Below are positions 1 through 9,003 of a stretch of 64,000 bases of DNA, one piece after another. Origin of the DNA: Burkholderia sp. BCC0322 (lineage in GTDB: Bacteria; Pseudomonadota; Gammaproteobacteria; Burkholderiales; Burkholderiaceae); the NCBI RefSeq assembly GCF_902833045.1, contig NZ_CADFDU010000015.1, positions 1 to 64,000 of the forward strand, given 5' to 3'. Within the stretch, counting starts at the first letter, position 1. Every line of letters starts with the position of its first letter. The notes under the pieces were generated by a model that did not search any database, was not told the origin of the DNA, and was given only the letters and a program-made list of their open reading frames with translations. Made by a program: the position numbers and the translations under genes.

Positions 1-921
1 GGCGTCGACCTGCGGCTCGACTCGAGCGGCCTGAAGCTGAACACGCAGTCGCTCGCGACGGTCATCCTCGGCGGCATCGCGTTCCAGACGCCGCCGAACC
101 AAGGCTCCGGCACGACCGCGCCGAACAACACGACGTTCCGCCTCGCGGCCGACGAGGGCGACGCGATGCGCGACCCGGACGGCCAGCCGCTGCAGGTCGT
201 GATGAACTTCAACCAGTCGCTGCGCGGGCTCGCCGTCGGCGCGACGGTCGACTTCCGCGGCATCGTGCTCGGCGAAGTGACGAACATCGGCATCGACTTC
301 GATCCGAAGACGAAGAACTTCCTGATGCCGGTGACGATGAACGTGTATCCGGAACGCCTCGGACGCCGCTTCCGCGAAACGATCGAGAGCAAGGGCGAAC
401 CGGCCCGCCGCGAGATCGTCGAGCGGCTCGTCCAGCACGGGCTGCGCGGCCAGCTGCGCACCGGCAACCTGCTGACGAGCCAGCTGTACGTCGCGCTCGA
501 CTTCTTCCCGAAGGCACCGGCCGTGAAGATCGACACGGCGCGCCAGCCGCTCGAGCTGCCGACCGTGCCGAACACGCTCGACGAGTTGCAGCTGCAGGTC
601 GCCGACATCGCGAAGAAGCTCGACAAGGTGCCGTTCGACCAGATCGGCGCAAACCTGAACAGCGCGCTGTCGAACGCCGACAAGCTGTTCAAGCAGCTCG
701 ACACGCAAGTCGCGCCGGAAGCACGCGACACGCTGTCGGCCGCGAAGCAGACCTTCTCGACCGCCGAAGCGACGCTGCAGCAGGATTCGCCGCTGCAGTC
801 CGACGTGCGCGGCGCGCTGAAGGAGCTCACGCGCACGCTGCAGTCGCTGAACGCGCTCGCCGACTACCTCGAGCGTCACCCCGAATCGCTGCTCAAGGGC
901 AAGCCAGGAGATCAACCATGA
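1..921 (+). CDS. pqiB: Intermembrane transport protein PqiB, MCE family (5' end outside window)
   Basis: The reading frame is open from base 1, so the gene starts before the window; 306 codons are visible. The visible part carries an MCE/MlaD-type repeat (core LAVGATVDFRGIVLGEV) and ends in a long alpha-helical, coiled-coil-prone tail, as in PqiB/YebT proteins that form periplasm-spanning lipid tunnels. PqiB-family proteins work with an inner-membrane PqiA and an outer-membrane lipoprotein PqiC to move lipids between membranes. The stop codon overlaps the pqiC start (ATGA at 918-921), so the two are translationally coupled. The N-terminal membrane anchor and first MCE repeats are not visible. 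The family call is firm; the PqiB versus YebT name rests on the pqiC neighbour. Confidence 0.88.
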   Translation, partial: GVDLRLDSSGLKLNTQSLATVILGGIAFQTPPNQGSGTTAPNNTTFRLAADEGDAMRDPDGQPLQVVMNFNQSLRGLAVGATVDFRGIVLGEVTNIGIDFDPKTKNFLMPVTMNVYPERLGRRFRETIESKGEPARREIVERLVQHGLRGQLRTGNLLTSQLYVALDFFPKAPAVKIDTARQPLELPTVPNTLDELQLQVADIAKKLDKVPFDQIGANLNSALSNADKLFKQLDTQVAPEARDTLSAAKQTFSTAEATLQQDSPLQSDVRGALKELTRTLQSLNALADYLERHPESLLKGKPGDQP

Positions 922-1643
922 CCACACGCGTGAACGGTTTCGCGAGCGGCGCGGCGGCGGCTGTCGCCGCCCTCGCGCTCGCCGCGTGCAGCTCGCCGCC
1001 CGCGCGGTTCTACACGCTCAGCCCGGCCGATGCCGCAGCGCCGCTGCGCACCGCGCCGGCCAACCCGGCGTTCCTGATCGAGGTGCCGTCCGTCGGCGTG
1101 CCCGAGCAGGTGGCGAAGAGCCAGCTGGTCGTGCAGAAGAACGCCGCGCAGGTCGACGTGCTCGAGCAGGAACGCTGGGCGTCGCCGCCCGCCGACGAGA
1201 TCCGCCGCGCGCTGTCGGACGATCTCGCCACGCAGCTCGGCACGATCGACGTCGCGAATTCCGCGTACCCGCCCGGCGTGCCCGTGTATCGCATCAGCGT
1301 GAACGTGCAGCGCTTCGAGTCGTGGCCCGGCAAGCGCGCGGCGGTCGACGCCGTGTGGAGCGTGCGCTCGCTCGCCACGCAGGCCGTCATGACGTGCCGC
1401 ACGAGCGTCGCGGAACCGGTCGCCGATGGCTACGACGCGCTCGTCGCCGGCCACCGGCGCGCGCTCGACGTGATTGCCACGCAAGCCGCGGCCGGCGTGC
1501 GCGCGATGGCCGCGCACCGCGGCACACCGGCTGCCAAGGCGCCCGCCGCCGGCAGCAAGACGGCCGCCGCGCCGGTCGTGCCGTGCCCGGCCAACGCGAT
1601 GCCGGGCGGCGACGCCGGCGCGACAGGCAAGTCCGGCGCATAA
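918..1643 (+). CDS. pqiC: PqiC-type outer-membrane lipoprotein (ABC transport auxiliary component)
   Basis: This 241-residue protein has a lipoprotein signal peptide with lipobox LAAC (Cys24), followed by the FYTLSP motif typical of the PqiC/DUF330 family. It should be anchored in the outer membrane and cap the PqiB tunnel. The C-terminal ~50 residues are an Ala/Pro-rich low-complexity tail beyond the family core. The start overlaps the pqiB stop and is preceded by AGGAG, which supports this start. A GC hairpin lies 15 bases after the stop (1658-1683) but has no T tract. Confidence 0.88.
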   Translation: MTTRVNGFASGAAAAVAALALAACSSPPARFYTLSPADAAAPLRTAPANPAFLIEVPSVGVPEQVAKSQLVVQKNAAQVDVLEQERWASPPADEIRRALSDDLATQLGTIDVANSAYPPGVPVYRISVNVQRFESWPGKRAAVDAVWSVRSLATQAVMTCRTSVAEPVADGYDALVAGHRRALDVIATQAAAGVRAMAAHRGTPAAKAPAAGSKTAAAPVVPCPANAMPGGDAGATGKSGA

Positions 1644-2108
1644 ACGGGCGGCGGCCGGGCGAGCGCTCGACGGCGCGCTCGCCTGCGCGGCTTCGTCCGG
1701 CCCGGCGCGTCCGCGGGCGATCGCCGGCTGCCGTCGGCGTCGCCCTGCCGCAACCGGCCTCGCATCGAGATGCATCGGCCAGACGGCCATTTACATTGTT
1801 TGTCAAAGTCGGCCGGAACCGGCACCATGCAACGCGGTCGGCTTGCATTTTCGGGCCCGATTGACGATCCTACGCACTTTCAGGCTCGCGCCGCTCGTCG
1901 TGCGCGCCAGCCAGCGGCGCCGGGCTGGGACCGCCGTGCCTCCCGGCGCCCGCACGCAATCGGCGTGCACCGCAGCGGGGCAGCCGCATCGCGGGTCGCC
2001 GCGCATCGTCCGGCAACCGGCCCCGTCTCACCCGTTCTCCCCGGCGCCGCGCCGTTTCCCCGGCCGGCATCCCGAACCCGCCCGCCGAGGGCTTTCGCTA
2101 TCCCGTTT
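1644..2108. other. 465-bp gene-free spacer between pqiC and the gcr-like gene
   Basis: It holds a 9-bp perfect GC hairpin (1658-1666 with 1675-1683, loop of 8) that could help end pqi transcription. A slightly AT-richer stretch around 1790-1870 is the likeliest place for the downstream promoter, but no good -35/-10 pair is seen. Open frames here lack ribosome binding sites and family signatures. Confidence 0.5.
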
Positions 2109-4232
2109 ATGTTTCGTTCCCTGACGACCCTGATCAAGAAGTGGCGCGCGTCGCGCAATGCCGGTCACCAGCTCGATGCGCTGCTCGCGCACGCCGACGC
2201 CGATGCGTCGTACGCCGAGCGCAGCGAATGGCTGATCGAGCTCGCGCACTGGCTGCGCCGCACCGGCACGATGCAGGCCGCGCAAGACGCGCCCGCCGAT
2301 CGCGACGACGATGCGCGCGCGTATCCGGCCCATGCGCGGTTGCGCTACCTGTTCCACGTGCTCGATCGCAATCCCGCGTGGAAAACCCACGCCGCGCGCA
2401 TCCTGCGCGGCATCCTGCGCGAGTGCGATGGCATCTCGCTCCTGTGCGACGCCGGCATGCCCGTGCACTCGGGCTTCTTCGGCGCGCTGTTCGAGCGGAT
2501 CGACTCGTCGCTGATCCCGCCCGCGCCGAACCGCCGCGAGCTCTCGGCGCTGTTCACGCTGATGTTCCCGACGCCGGACGACGCGCAATGGATCGACGCG
2601 TTGCCCGACGATCTCCTCACGCGCCTCGCCGAGCTGCTCTCGTTCGACGTCACCGACGAGGAGCGCCACAAGCCCGGCTCGTTCTCGCGCGACCTGCTGG
2701 CCGCGCTGCACAACCTGACCTGCCAGATCAGCTCGACCGGCCTGTCGCAGACGGTGCGCAGCCGGCTCTCCGACGACGATGCGCGCAAGCCGCTCGAAAC
2801 GCAGCCGTTCTACCGCCTCACGCGCGCGATGCTCGCGGTCGAAACCGCGCACGCGGCCGTCGAGGACGGCGGCGACCCGAGCAAGCTGCTGCACGAGGTG
2901 AACTACCTGCGCGTGCTGCTCGACGAATGCCGGATCGCCGTCGACGACGTGTTCTCGCACCTGTACCGCAACGGCGTGTCGGTCGACATCGTGTTCCAGG
3001 TCGAGCGGATGCGCATGCGCATCCTGCGCGCCGAGATGCTGCTGAACGCGTGGATGGCGCGCGACGACCTGCACGGAATGGCGCACCTGACGGCCGAGCT
3101 CATCGACGCGAACAACAACAGCCAGAGCGTGTCGCACCTCGTGCGCAGCAACTTCTCGCTGTTCGCGCGCAAGCTCGTCGAAACCAACGCGGACACCGGC
3201 GAACACTACATCTCGCGCGGCCGCGCCGAGTACCTGAAGATGCTGCGGATGGCCGCGGGCGGCGGCCTCGTCACGGTCGTGACCGTGTGCGTGAAGTTCG
3301 CGATCACGGGCGCGCACCTGCAGTCGATGCTCGAAGGGCTGCTCGCGGGCGTCAACTACGCGGCCAGCTTCATGCTGATGCACTTCCTGCACTTCACGCT
3401 CGCCACCAAGCAGCCCGCGATGACCGCGCCGACGCTCGCGCGCGAACTCGACGACACCGGCCACGACGAAGGCGTGAAGGCATTCGTGTCGTCGGTGATC
3501 GCGCTGATCCGCACGCAGGCGGCCGCGATTTCCGGCAACGTGCTCGTCGTGCTGCCCGTGTGCCTGCTCGTGCAACTGTTCGCGGGCAACGTGCTGCACG
3601 CGAACCTGATCTCGCCGGAGAAGGCGCACGCGACGCTGCACTCGTTCTCGCTGCTCGGCCCGACGCCGCTCTACGCGGCGCTGACGGGCGTGCTGCTGTG
3701 GGCGTCGAGCCTGCTCGCGGGCTGGGCCGACAACTGGTTCGTGCTGCACCGGGTCGGCGACGCGCTCACGTACAACCGCCGGCTGCGCCTGACGCTCGGC
3801 GCGGCCGGCGCGGCGAAGCTCGCGCACTTCTGCCGGTCGAACGTGGCCGGCGTGGTCGCGAACGTCGGCCTCGGCCTGATGCTCGGCCTCGTTCCGGCGA
3901 TCGTCACCGTGTTCATGTTCCCGTTCGAGGTGCGGCACGTGACGCTGTCGGCCGGTTCGATCGGCGTCGCGCTCGGCGTGCTGGGCAAGGATGCGCTCGG
4001 CACGCCCGAGCTGTGGTGGGCCGGCGCCGGCGTACTCAGCATGGCGATTCTCAACGTGCTCGTGAGCTTCGCGCTCGCGTTCACGATGGCCGTGCGCTCG
4101 CGCAGCCTGCGCCCGACCAAGGTGCGCGCGCTCGTCGCCGCGATCGTCCGCACGGTGCTGTCGAATCCGCTCGCGCTGTTCTGGCCGGGCAGCGGCCAGG
4201 CCGCGCGCGCCGGCCAGCCGGGCTCGCACTGA
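2109..4232 (+). CDS. Gcr family protein ('site-specific recombinase'), polytopic membrane protein
   Basis: At 707 residues this matches the SpecificRecomb/Gcr family of beta-proteobacteria. The N-terminal ~370 residues are helical and soluble. The second half has about seven hydrophobic segments (for example around the VTVVTVCVKFAITG, NVLVVLPVCLLVQLFAG and VVANVGLGLMLGLVPAIVTVFMF stretches). The family name comes from an early link to gonococcal recombination, but the visible sequence has no recombinase catalytic motif and reads as an inner-membrane protein. I chose the ATG at 2109 because the open frame upstream is GC-rich, Pro/Arg-rich shadow sequence. No strong ribosome binding site is visible. 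Confidence 0.75.
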   Translation: MFRSLTTLIKKWRASRNAGHQLDALLAHADADASYAERSEWLIELAHWLRRTGTMQAAQDAPADRDDDARAYPAHARLRYLFHVLDRNPAWKTHAARILRGILRECDGISLLCDAGMPVHSGFFGALFERIDSSLIPPAPNRRELSALFTLMFPTPDDAQWIDALPDDLLTRLAELLSFDVTDEERHKPGSFSRDLLAALHNLTCQISSTGLSQTVRSRLSDDDARKPLETQPFYRLTRAMLAVETAHAAVEDGGDPSKLLHEVNYLRVLLDECRIAVDDVFSHLYRNGVSVDIVFQVERMRMRILRAEMLLNAWMARDDLHGMAHLTAELIDANNNSQSVSHLVRSNFSLFARKLVETNADTGEHYISRGRAEYLKMLRMAAGGGLVTVVTVCVKFAITGAHLQSMLEGLLAGVNYAASFMLMHFLHFTLATKQPAMTAPTLARELDDTGHDEGVKAFVSSVIALIRTQAAAISGNVLVVLPVCLLVQLFAGNVLHANLISPEKAHATLHSFSLLGPTPLYAALTGVLLWASSLLAGWADNWFVLHRVGDALTYNRRLRLTLGAAGAAKLAHFCRSNVAGVVANVGLGLMLGLVPAIVTVFMFPFEVRHVTLSAGSIGVALGVLGKDALGTPELWWAGAGVLSMAILNVLVSFALAFTMAVRSRSLRPTKVRALVAAIVRTVLSNPLALFWPGSGQAARAGQPGSH

Positions 4233-4361
4233 CTCCGCGGCGGCATGGCGGCGCCCGCCCGGGCGCCGCCGCGCGGCCTTCCGACACGCCTGCGCGGCAC
4301 CCAGGCCCGCGCCGCGGCATCGAAACGCGACGCAACGCCGGCCCCGGCCGCCCGCGCCGCG

Positions 4362-4372
4362 TACAATAGTGG
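4362..4372 (+). promoter_or_regulatory. Likely -10 element (TACAAT) of the rlmL-like gene
   Basis: A TACAAT hexamer lies about 30 bases before the start codon at 4398, a spacing that would give a short 5' UTR. The -35 region is GC-rich and poor. This TACAAT/TAAAAT type of -10 recurs before many genes in the window. Confidence 0.4.
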
Positions 4373-4397
4373 ACTTTTGCACGTCCCCACCCGCCTT

Positions 4398-5699
4398 ATG
4401 TCCTCGCCCACCCTGTACGAATTCTTCGCCCCCTGCCCGCGCGGCCTCGAAGCGGCGCTTGCCGCCGAGCTGGCCGAAATCGCCGGCCGCCACCTGAACG
4501 GCGCGCCGTTCACCGCGGGCGCGCAAGTGCCGGGCGGCGTCCACTTCAGCGGCGGCTGGGCAGCCGGCATGGCCGCGAACCTCCATTCGCGGATCGCGAG
4601 CCGGGTCCTGCTGAAGATCGCCCACCGTGCGTACCGCAACGAGCAGGACGTCTACGCGCTCGCGCTCGAGCAGCCGTGGGAGCGCTGGTTCGCGGCGACG
4701 CAGACGCTGCGCGTCGACATCACCGCGATCAAGTCGCCGCTGAAGAGCCTCGAATTCGCGACGTTGCGCGTGAAGGACGCGATCTGCGACCGGATGCGCG
4801 ACAAGACCGGCGCGCGCCCGAGCATCGACACCGGTGCGCCGGACGTGCGCGTGTTCGCGTTCCTGACGGCGGGCGAATGCACGCTGTACCTCGACACGTC
4901 GGGCGAACCGCTGTTCAAGCGCGGCTGGCGTCTCGACAAGGGCGCGGCGCCGCTGCGCGAGAACCTCGCGGCCGGCATCCTGCGTCTGACGGGCTGGACG
5001 CCCGGCACGCCGCTGTACGACCCGATGTGCGGCAGCGGCACGTTCCTCGCGGAAGCCGCGCAGATCGCGCTCGGCGTGGCGCCCGGCGTCGAACGCCGGT
5101 TCGGCTTCGAGAAACTCAAGCAATACGACATCACCGCGTGGCAGGGGCTGAAGGTCCCGGCGCTGGACGCGAAGCGCGCGGCGCGCGGCAAGCGCGGCGA
5201 AACGCTCGGCGTGTACGGCAGCGACATTTCGGGCGACATGCTCGAGAAGGCGCGCGCGAACCTCGAGCGTGCAGGCGTGCCGTCGGTATGGCTCAAGCAG
5301 GTCGACGCACGCGGGATGACGCCGCCGTGCGACGGCCTGGGCATCCTCCTCGCGAACCCCCCGTACGGCGAGCGGATCGAAGTGCGCGGCCGCAGCGCGC
5401 GCGGCGAGGTGCGCGAGACGGGCCGCAACCGCGGCAACGACGACGCATTCCGCCGCACCCACACCGACGCACCGGACAGCGAGTTCTTCAACGCGCTCGG
5501 CGATGCGCTGAAGCAGCGCTTCACGGGCTGGCAGGCGTTCCTGCTGACGTCCGACCGTTCGCTGCCGGGCCAGTTGCGGTTGCGCGAATCGGCGAAGACG
5601 CCGCTGTTCAACGGCGCGCTCGAATGCCGGCTGTTCCGCTTCGACCTGATCGCCGGCAGCGTGAAGGCGCGCCCGGCCGCGCCGGAAGGCGACGCGTAG
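4398..5699 (+). CDS. rlmL: THUMP-domain class I rRNA N2-guanine methyltransferase (RlmL N-terminal type)
   Basis: A 433-residue protein with a ferredoxin-like/THUMP N-terminal half (YEFFAPCPRGLEAALAAEL onset) and a Rossmann methyltransferase C-terminal half. Visible SAM-site signatures are DPMCGSGTF and the catalytic LANPPYGERI. It corresponds to the N-terminal methyltransferase module of E. coli RlmL, which makes m2G2445 in 23S rRNA; the second (m7G2069) module is absent, as is usual in beta-proteobacteria. The family-typical MSSPTLYEFF start follows the TACAAT element. An Arg-rich insertion (RGRSARGEVRETGRNRGNDD) follows the NPPY motif. Confidence 0.85.
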   Translation: MSSPTLYEFFAPCPRGLEAALAAELAEIAGRHLNGAPFTAGAQVPGGVHFSGGWAAGMAANLHSRIASRVLLKIAHRAYRNEQDVYALALEQPWERWFAATQTLRVDITAIKSPLKSLEFATLRVKDAICDRMRDKTGARPSIDTGAPDVRVFAFLTAGECTLYLDTSGEPLFKRGWRLDKGAAPLRENLAAGILRLTGWTPGTPLYDPMCGSGTFLAEAAQIALGVAPGVERRFGFEKLKQYDITAWQGLKVPALDAKRAARGKRGETLGVYGSDISGDMLEKARANLERAGVPSVWLKQVDARGMTPPCDGLGILLANPPYGERIEVRGRSARGEVRETGRNRGNDDAFRRTHTDAPDSEFFNALGDALKQRFTGWQAFLLTSDRSLPGQLRLRESAKTPLFNGALECRLFRFDLIAGSVKARPAAPEGDA

Positions 5700-5752
5700 T
5701 CCGCCTCATGATCGCGACGGGGCCGCTTGCGCGGCCCCTCTGCGGCAACCGG

Positions 5753-5790
5753 AACGCCGCCGTTACCGCACCCGCGGCAACGGCGGCGTT
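5753..5790. terminator. Bidirectional terminator-like hairpin
   Basis: A 12-bp perfect stem (AACGCCGCCGTT with AACGGCGGCGTT, 14-nt loop) separates two convergent genes. On the plus strand it is followed by TCGTTTC, a weak T-rich tail. A second GC hairpin lies at about 5719-5738. Confidence 0.6.
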
Positions 5791-5795
5791 TCGTT

Positions 5796-6260
5796 TCAGT
5801 GCTTCGAGCACTCCCAGCGCCCCATCGTGAACGGCAGCGCCTGCCCCGTCTCGAGCAGCGTCTTGAGACTCGACAACACGACCGGCCACCCGCCGCGAAT
5901 CCCGCGATCCATCTCCGAGCCCGGCACCAGCCCGTCGTGCGTGACGGTCAGCTTCACGACGCCCTCGTGCGGCTCGACGACGTAGCTCACGCGCGATTCC
6001 CCGCTCTCCCCCGATGGCGTGCGCCACGTGACGACCAGCCGGTGCGGCGGATCGTTCTCGACCACTTCGCCGACGATGTCGACCCGCGACGGATCGTCGT
6101 AGTCCTGATGTTCCCAACGCGAGCCCGGCCGCCAGTCCGGCGACGCGTTGCGGTGCCGCACCCAGTAGTCCTTCGTCAGCTCGGCGTTGGTGAGCGCATC
6201 GAACACACGCTCGGGCGTCGATGCAATGAACGTCACGTACACAAAGGCGGGATTACTCAT
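5796..6260 (-). CDS. SRPBCC (AHSA1-like) family protein
   Basis: A 154-residue single-domain START/Bet v1-like fold. The family-typical start (VYVTFIASTPERVFDALTNAELTKDYW) is followed by the W..G..W region and a C-terminal helix. Such proteins bind hydrophobic ligands in a deep cavity; the substrate is unknown. The gene overlaps the end of the upstream ArsR regulator by 8 bases on the same strand. ArsR-SRPBCC pairs of this kind are common and usually co-transcribed and autoregulated. Confidence 0.85.
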   Translation of the reverse strand: MSNPAFVYVTFIASTPERVFDALTNAELTKDYWVRHRNASPDWRPGSRWEHQDYDDPSRVDIVGEVVENDPPHRLVVTWRTPSGESGESRVSYVVEPHEGVVKLTVTHDGLVPGSEMDRGIRGGWPVVLSSLKTLLETGQALPFTMGRWECSKH

Positions 6261-6585
6261 CGTTGTCTCCAGAATCGCCGGCCGCTTCGAGCCCGCGCTT
6301 GAGGTCCGCCAGCGCCTGCAGGCGCTGACGCTCGAACTTGCCGATCCAGCGTTCCGCGATGTCGTGGATCGGCACCGGATTCAGGTAATGCAGCTTCTCC
6401 CTGCCGCGCCACGTCGTCGCGACGAGATTCGCGGCCTCGAGCAGCGCGAGATGCTTGCTCACGGCCTGCCGGCTCATCGCGAGCCCGTCGCACAACTCGG
6501 ACAGGGTCTGTCCGCTCTTCGCGTACAGCAAATCAAGCAACTGGCGGCGCGTGGCATCGGCCAGCGCCCTGAAAACGAGATCCAT
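6253..6585 (-). CDS. ArsR-family winged-helix regulator
   Basis: A 110-residue ArsR protein whose helix-turn-helix spans roughly residues 28-60 (LSELCDGLAMSRQAVSKHLALLEAANLV), followed by a wing (WRGREKLHYLN). No metal-binding CxC pair is seen, so it belongs to the non-metal group that travels with SRPBCC genes. GGAG precedes the ATG. It is the first gene of a two-gene operon and probably represses itself through the perfect palindrome at 6612-6631. Confidence 0.88.
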   Translation of the reverse strand: MDLVFRALADATRRQLLDLLYAKSGQTLSELCDGLAMSRQAVSKHLALLEAANLVATTWRGREKLHYLNPVPIHDIAERWIGKFERQRLQALADLKRGLEAAGDSGDNDE

Positions 6586-6607
6586 GCCGCTCCCGGGTCA
6601 ATGAACT

Positions 6608-6636
6608 TATTATGCAACCAAATGGTTGCATGTCAA
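6608..6636 (-). promoter_or_regulatory. ArsR operon promoter with a perfect operator palindrome between -35 and -10
   Basis: Reading the minus strand: -35 is consensus TTGACA (6636-6631), -10 is ATAATA (6613-6608), spacer 17 bp. The spacer is nearly filled by the 20-bp perfect palindrome ATGCAACCAAATGGTTGCAT (6612-6631). A dimeric ArsR repressor bound there would block RNA polymerase. The ATG lies 23 bases downstream of the -10. Confidence 0.8.
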
Positions 6637-6754
6637 GGGTGACAACTCTCCTGACAATACGGTGTCAGCAGGCCGCGATCACACTGCAATCCCGGCGCAA
6701 TGCAACGCCGGTTTCCGCACCGAATCCGAATAACAACGCAACAAGGAGCTCGTC

Positions 6755-7159
6755 ATGACGTCCGCAACTGCCACCGCAACGCTGGAACGCGCAATCGCAT
6801 GGTTCGACATTCCGTCCCTCGATTTCGACCGCGCGATCCGCTTTTACGAAACCGTGCTGCAAACCACGCTGCAGCGCGAAGTCATCGGCGGCGTGCCAAT
6901 GGCCGTGTTCGATCACGAGGCGTCCAGCACGGGCGGCAGCATCGTGTTCGATCCGCAGCAGATGAAGCCGAGCGCAAACGGCGTGCTCGTCTACCTGAAC
7001 GCCGGCGAATCGGTCGTCGCCGCGCTCGAACGCGCGAAGCGCGCGGGCGGCGTCGTGCAGGGCTCGGTCGTCGAGCTGCCGAACAACTACGGCTACGTCG
7101 GCTACCTGATCGACACCGAAGGCAACCGCGTCGGCCTGCACGCGCCGAAATGCCACTGA
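6755..7159 (+). CDS. VOC (glyoxalase/bleomycin-resistance) family protein
   Basis: A 134-residue vicinal-oxygen-chelate protein with the fold's typical pattern: WFDIPSLDFDRAIRFYETVL, then MAVFDH, VYLNAGESV and the C-terminal IDTEGNRVGLHAP. AAGGAG lies 8 bases before the ATG. VOC proteins act as isomerases, dioxygenases or binding proteins; nothing here fixes the substrate. It sits alone between the ArsR operon and a WYL regulator. Confidence 0.85.
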   Translation: MTSATATATLERAIAWFDIPSLDFDRAIRFYETVLQTTLQREVIGGVPMAVFDHEASSTGGSIVFDPQQMKPSANGVLVYLNAGESVVAALERAKRAGGVVQGSVVELPNNYGYVGYLIDTEGNRVGLHAPKCH

Positions 7160-7232
7160 GCACGACGGCCGTCGCGCCCGCGCGGCGCTATCATCGCGAA
7201 GTCCCCACTGCCGTTGGAAGCGAGGTGCCGTC

Positions 7233-7919
7233 ATGACGCGCCGTGCCGACCGCCTGTTCCAGATCGCCGAGCTGTTGCGCGGGCGTCGTCTCACGACCGC
7301 GCAGCAGCTGGCCGACTGGTTGTCGGTGTCGCCGCGCACGGTCTATCGCGACGTGCGCGACCTGCAACTGTCAGGGGTCCCGATCGAAGGCGAAGCCGGC
7401 ATCGGCTACCGGCTGAACCGCAACGCGAGCCTGCCGCCGCTCACGTTCACGGCCGAGGAACTCGCCGCGCTCGCCACCGGCGCACGCATGCTCGAAACCT
7501 GGGGCGGTGCGCGCTTCGCGAGCGGCGCACGTTCGGCGCTCGCGAAGATCGCGTCGGCGATGCCGGCCGACAAGCGCACGGCGCTCGACCGCCTGCCGGT
7601 GTTCGCGCCGTCGTTCCACATCGACGAGACGTTTTGCGCGAAGGTCGACGCGATCCACCAGGCCATCGACACGCGCCACATCGTCAGCTTCGACTACCGC
7701 GACCGGCTCGGCGCGCATTCGCAGCGCCGCGTGTGGCCGCTCGGGCTCGTCTACTGGGGCGGGCGCTGGACGATCGGCGCGTGGTGCGAGTTGCGCGGCG
7801 ATTTCCGCACCTTCGACATCGCACGGATGGGCGACGTCGTCGTGCACGAGCAGTTTCCGGACATGGAAGGGCGGCGGATCGCCGACTACATGCGGATCGC
7901 GGAAGCGCCGATGCGCTGA
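7233..7919 (+). CDS. YafY-type transcriptional regulator (HTH plus WYL domain)
   Basis: A 228-residue protein with an N-terminal helix-turn-helix (residues ~6-55, LTTAQQLADWLSVSPRTVYRDVRDLQLSGVPI) and a WYL ligand-sensing domain (residues ~140-215, WPLGLVYWGGRWTIGAWCELR). WYL proteins are one-component regulators, some sensing nucleic acids or DNA-damage cues. It lies 73 bases after the VOC gene on the same strand and may be co-transcribed with it. A TATCAT -10-like hexamer precedes it at about 7189. Confidence 0.87.
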   Translation: MTRRADRLFQIAELLRGRRLTTAQQLADWLSVSPRTVYRDVRDLQLSGVPIEGEAGIGYRLNRNASLPPLTFTAEELAALATGARMLETWGGARFASGARSALAKIASAMPADKRTALDRLPVFAPSFHIDETFCAKVDAIHQAIDTRHIVSFDYRDRLGAHSQRRVWPLGLVYWGGRWTIGAWCELRGDFRTFDIARMGDVVVHEQFPDMEGRRIADYMRIAEAPMR

Positions 7920-7999
7920 CGCGGTACGACGGCGTGCGTGACGCGCGCCGCCGCCGTTCATGTTGCGGGCCGCCGTGCGGCGCCCCGGCCCACCCCGAC

Positions 8000-8923
8000 C
8001 TACCCGCCGAACACCACGGTCCGCTTTGCCCGCTCGTCGACGTGCAGCGTGAACACGTCGGGGCGCGCGTAATGCCCGACCACGTCGAAGTCGTAGCGCG
8101 CCCGCACGAGTTCATCGGTATCGATGCGTGCGGCCACGAGCCCGGCTTCGCCGATCAGCGGCTGCGTCAGCAGGTCGCCGAGCGGCCCGACGATCACGCT
8201 GCCGCCCCGGATCAGCGGCCGCTCCGGATCCCAGCCCGGCACATCGATGCCGAGCGCGCGCGGCGACGGCTGCACCTGGCACGCGCTGACGACGAAGCAG
8301 CGCCCTTCGTGCGCGATATGCCGCATCGAGCTCTGCCAGACGTCGCGCTCGTCGACGGTCAGCGCGCACCAGATCTGCACGCCCTTCGCGTACATCGCGC
8401 AGCGCAGCAACGGCATGTGGTTCTCCCAGCAGATCGCGGCGCCTGCACGGCCCGCAGCCGTGTCGACGACGGGTAGCGTCGAGCCGTCGCCCTGCCCCCA
8501 GATCAAGCGCTCGGTGCCGGTCGGCATCAGCTTGCGGTGCTTCGCGACGAGCCCGTCGCGCGGATCGAAGAACAGCGCCGTGCAGTACAGCGTGCTGCCG
8601 CCGCGCTCGATCACGCCGACCACGAGGCTCGCCCCCGTGCGCTGCGACAGCGCGGCCAGCTCGTCGGTTTCCGGCCCTGGCACGTCGATCGCCTGCGCGA
8701 CGTAGCGCGCATACGCGTCGCGGCCTTCGGGCAGCCGGTAGCCGAGCCGCGTGCCGAAGATCTCGCCTTTCGGATAGCCGCCGAGCACGGCCTCGGGCAG
8801 CACGACGAGCGACGCGCCGCTGTCGCGGATCGCGGTTTCGTAGCCGAGAATCGTGTCGAGCGTGGCGCGCGTGCCGGCGGGCGATGCGCCGATCTGCAGC
8901 GCGGCGATAACTGACGTGGCCAT
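8000..8923 (-). CDS. Carbon-nitrogen hydrolase, aliphatic nitrilase type
   Basis: A 307-residue nitrilase-superfamily enzyme with the full catalytic triad: Glu44 ([13 protein letters not shown]), Lys131 (KHRKLMPTG) and Cys165 ([10 protein letters not shown]). The CWEN motif and length fit true nitrilases, which convert nitriles to carboxylic acid and ammonia in the cytosol. The natural substrate cannot be told from sequence. A LysR regulator is divergently encoded 80 bases away, suggesting substrate-induced control. Confidence 0.87.
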   Translation of the reverse strand: MATSVIAALQIGASPAGTRATLDTILGYETAIRDSGASLVVLPEAVLGGYPKGEIFGTRLGYRLPEGRDAYARYVAQAIDVPGPETDELAALSQRTGASLVVGVIERGGSTLYCTALFFDPRDGLVAKHRKLMPTGTERLIWGQGDGSTLPVVDTAAGRAGAAICWENHMPLLRCAMYAKGVQIWCALTVDERDVWQSSMRHIAHEGRCFVVSACQVQPSPRALGIDVPGWDPERPLIRGGSVIVGPLGDLLTQPLIGEAGLVAARIDTDELVRARYDFDVVGHYARPDVFTLHVDERAKRTVVFGG

Positions 8924-8954
8924 GGGGGCGTCTCCGGTGAATGGGGTAACGCCA

Positions 8955-9000
8955 TCTTTATCGATATGATGTCATCGATCAAATCGATAGAACGATAAGT
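8955..9000. promoter_or_regulatory. Nitrilase/LysR intergenic operator with repeated ATCGAT
   Basis: The 80-bp divergent spacer holds three ATCGAT palindromes (8960-8965, 8974-8979, 8983-8988) and a partial fourth (CGATAA near 8993). This gives TATCGAT...ATCGATA dyads of the T-N11-A type bound by LysR regulators. It probably serves both genes. Confidence 0.55.
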
Positions 9001-9003
9001 GTC

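Noticed and set aside
2109-4232. An active site-specific recombinase
   Set aside because: The family name suggests it, but there is no tyrosine or serine recombinase motif and the C-terminal half is membrane-spanning.
2028-5462. 1144-codon open frame on the minus strand, antisense to the gcr-like and rlmL-like genes
   Set aside because: It is Arg/His/Ala-rich composition typical of antisense frames in high-GC DNA. It has no domain, no ribosome binding site, and lies opposite two genes with clear family signatures.
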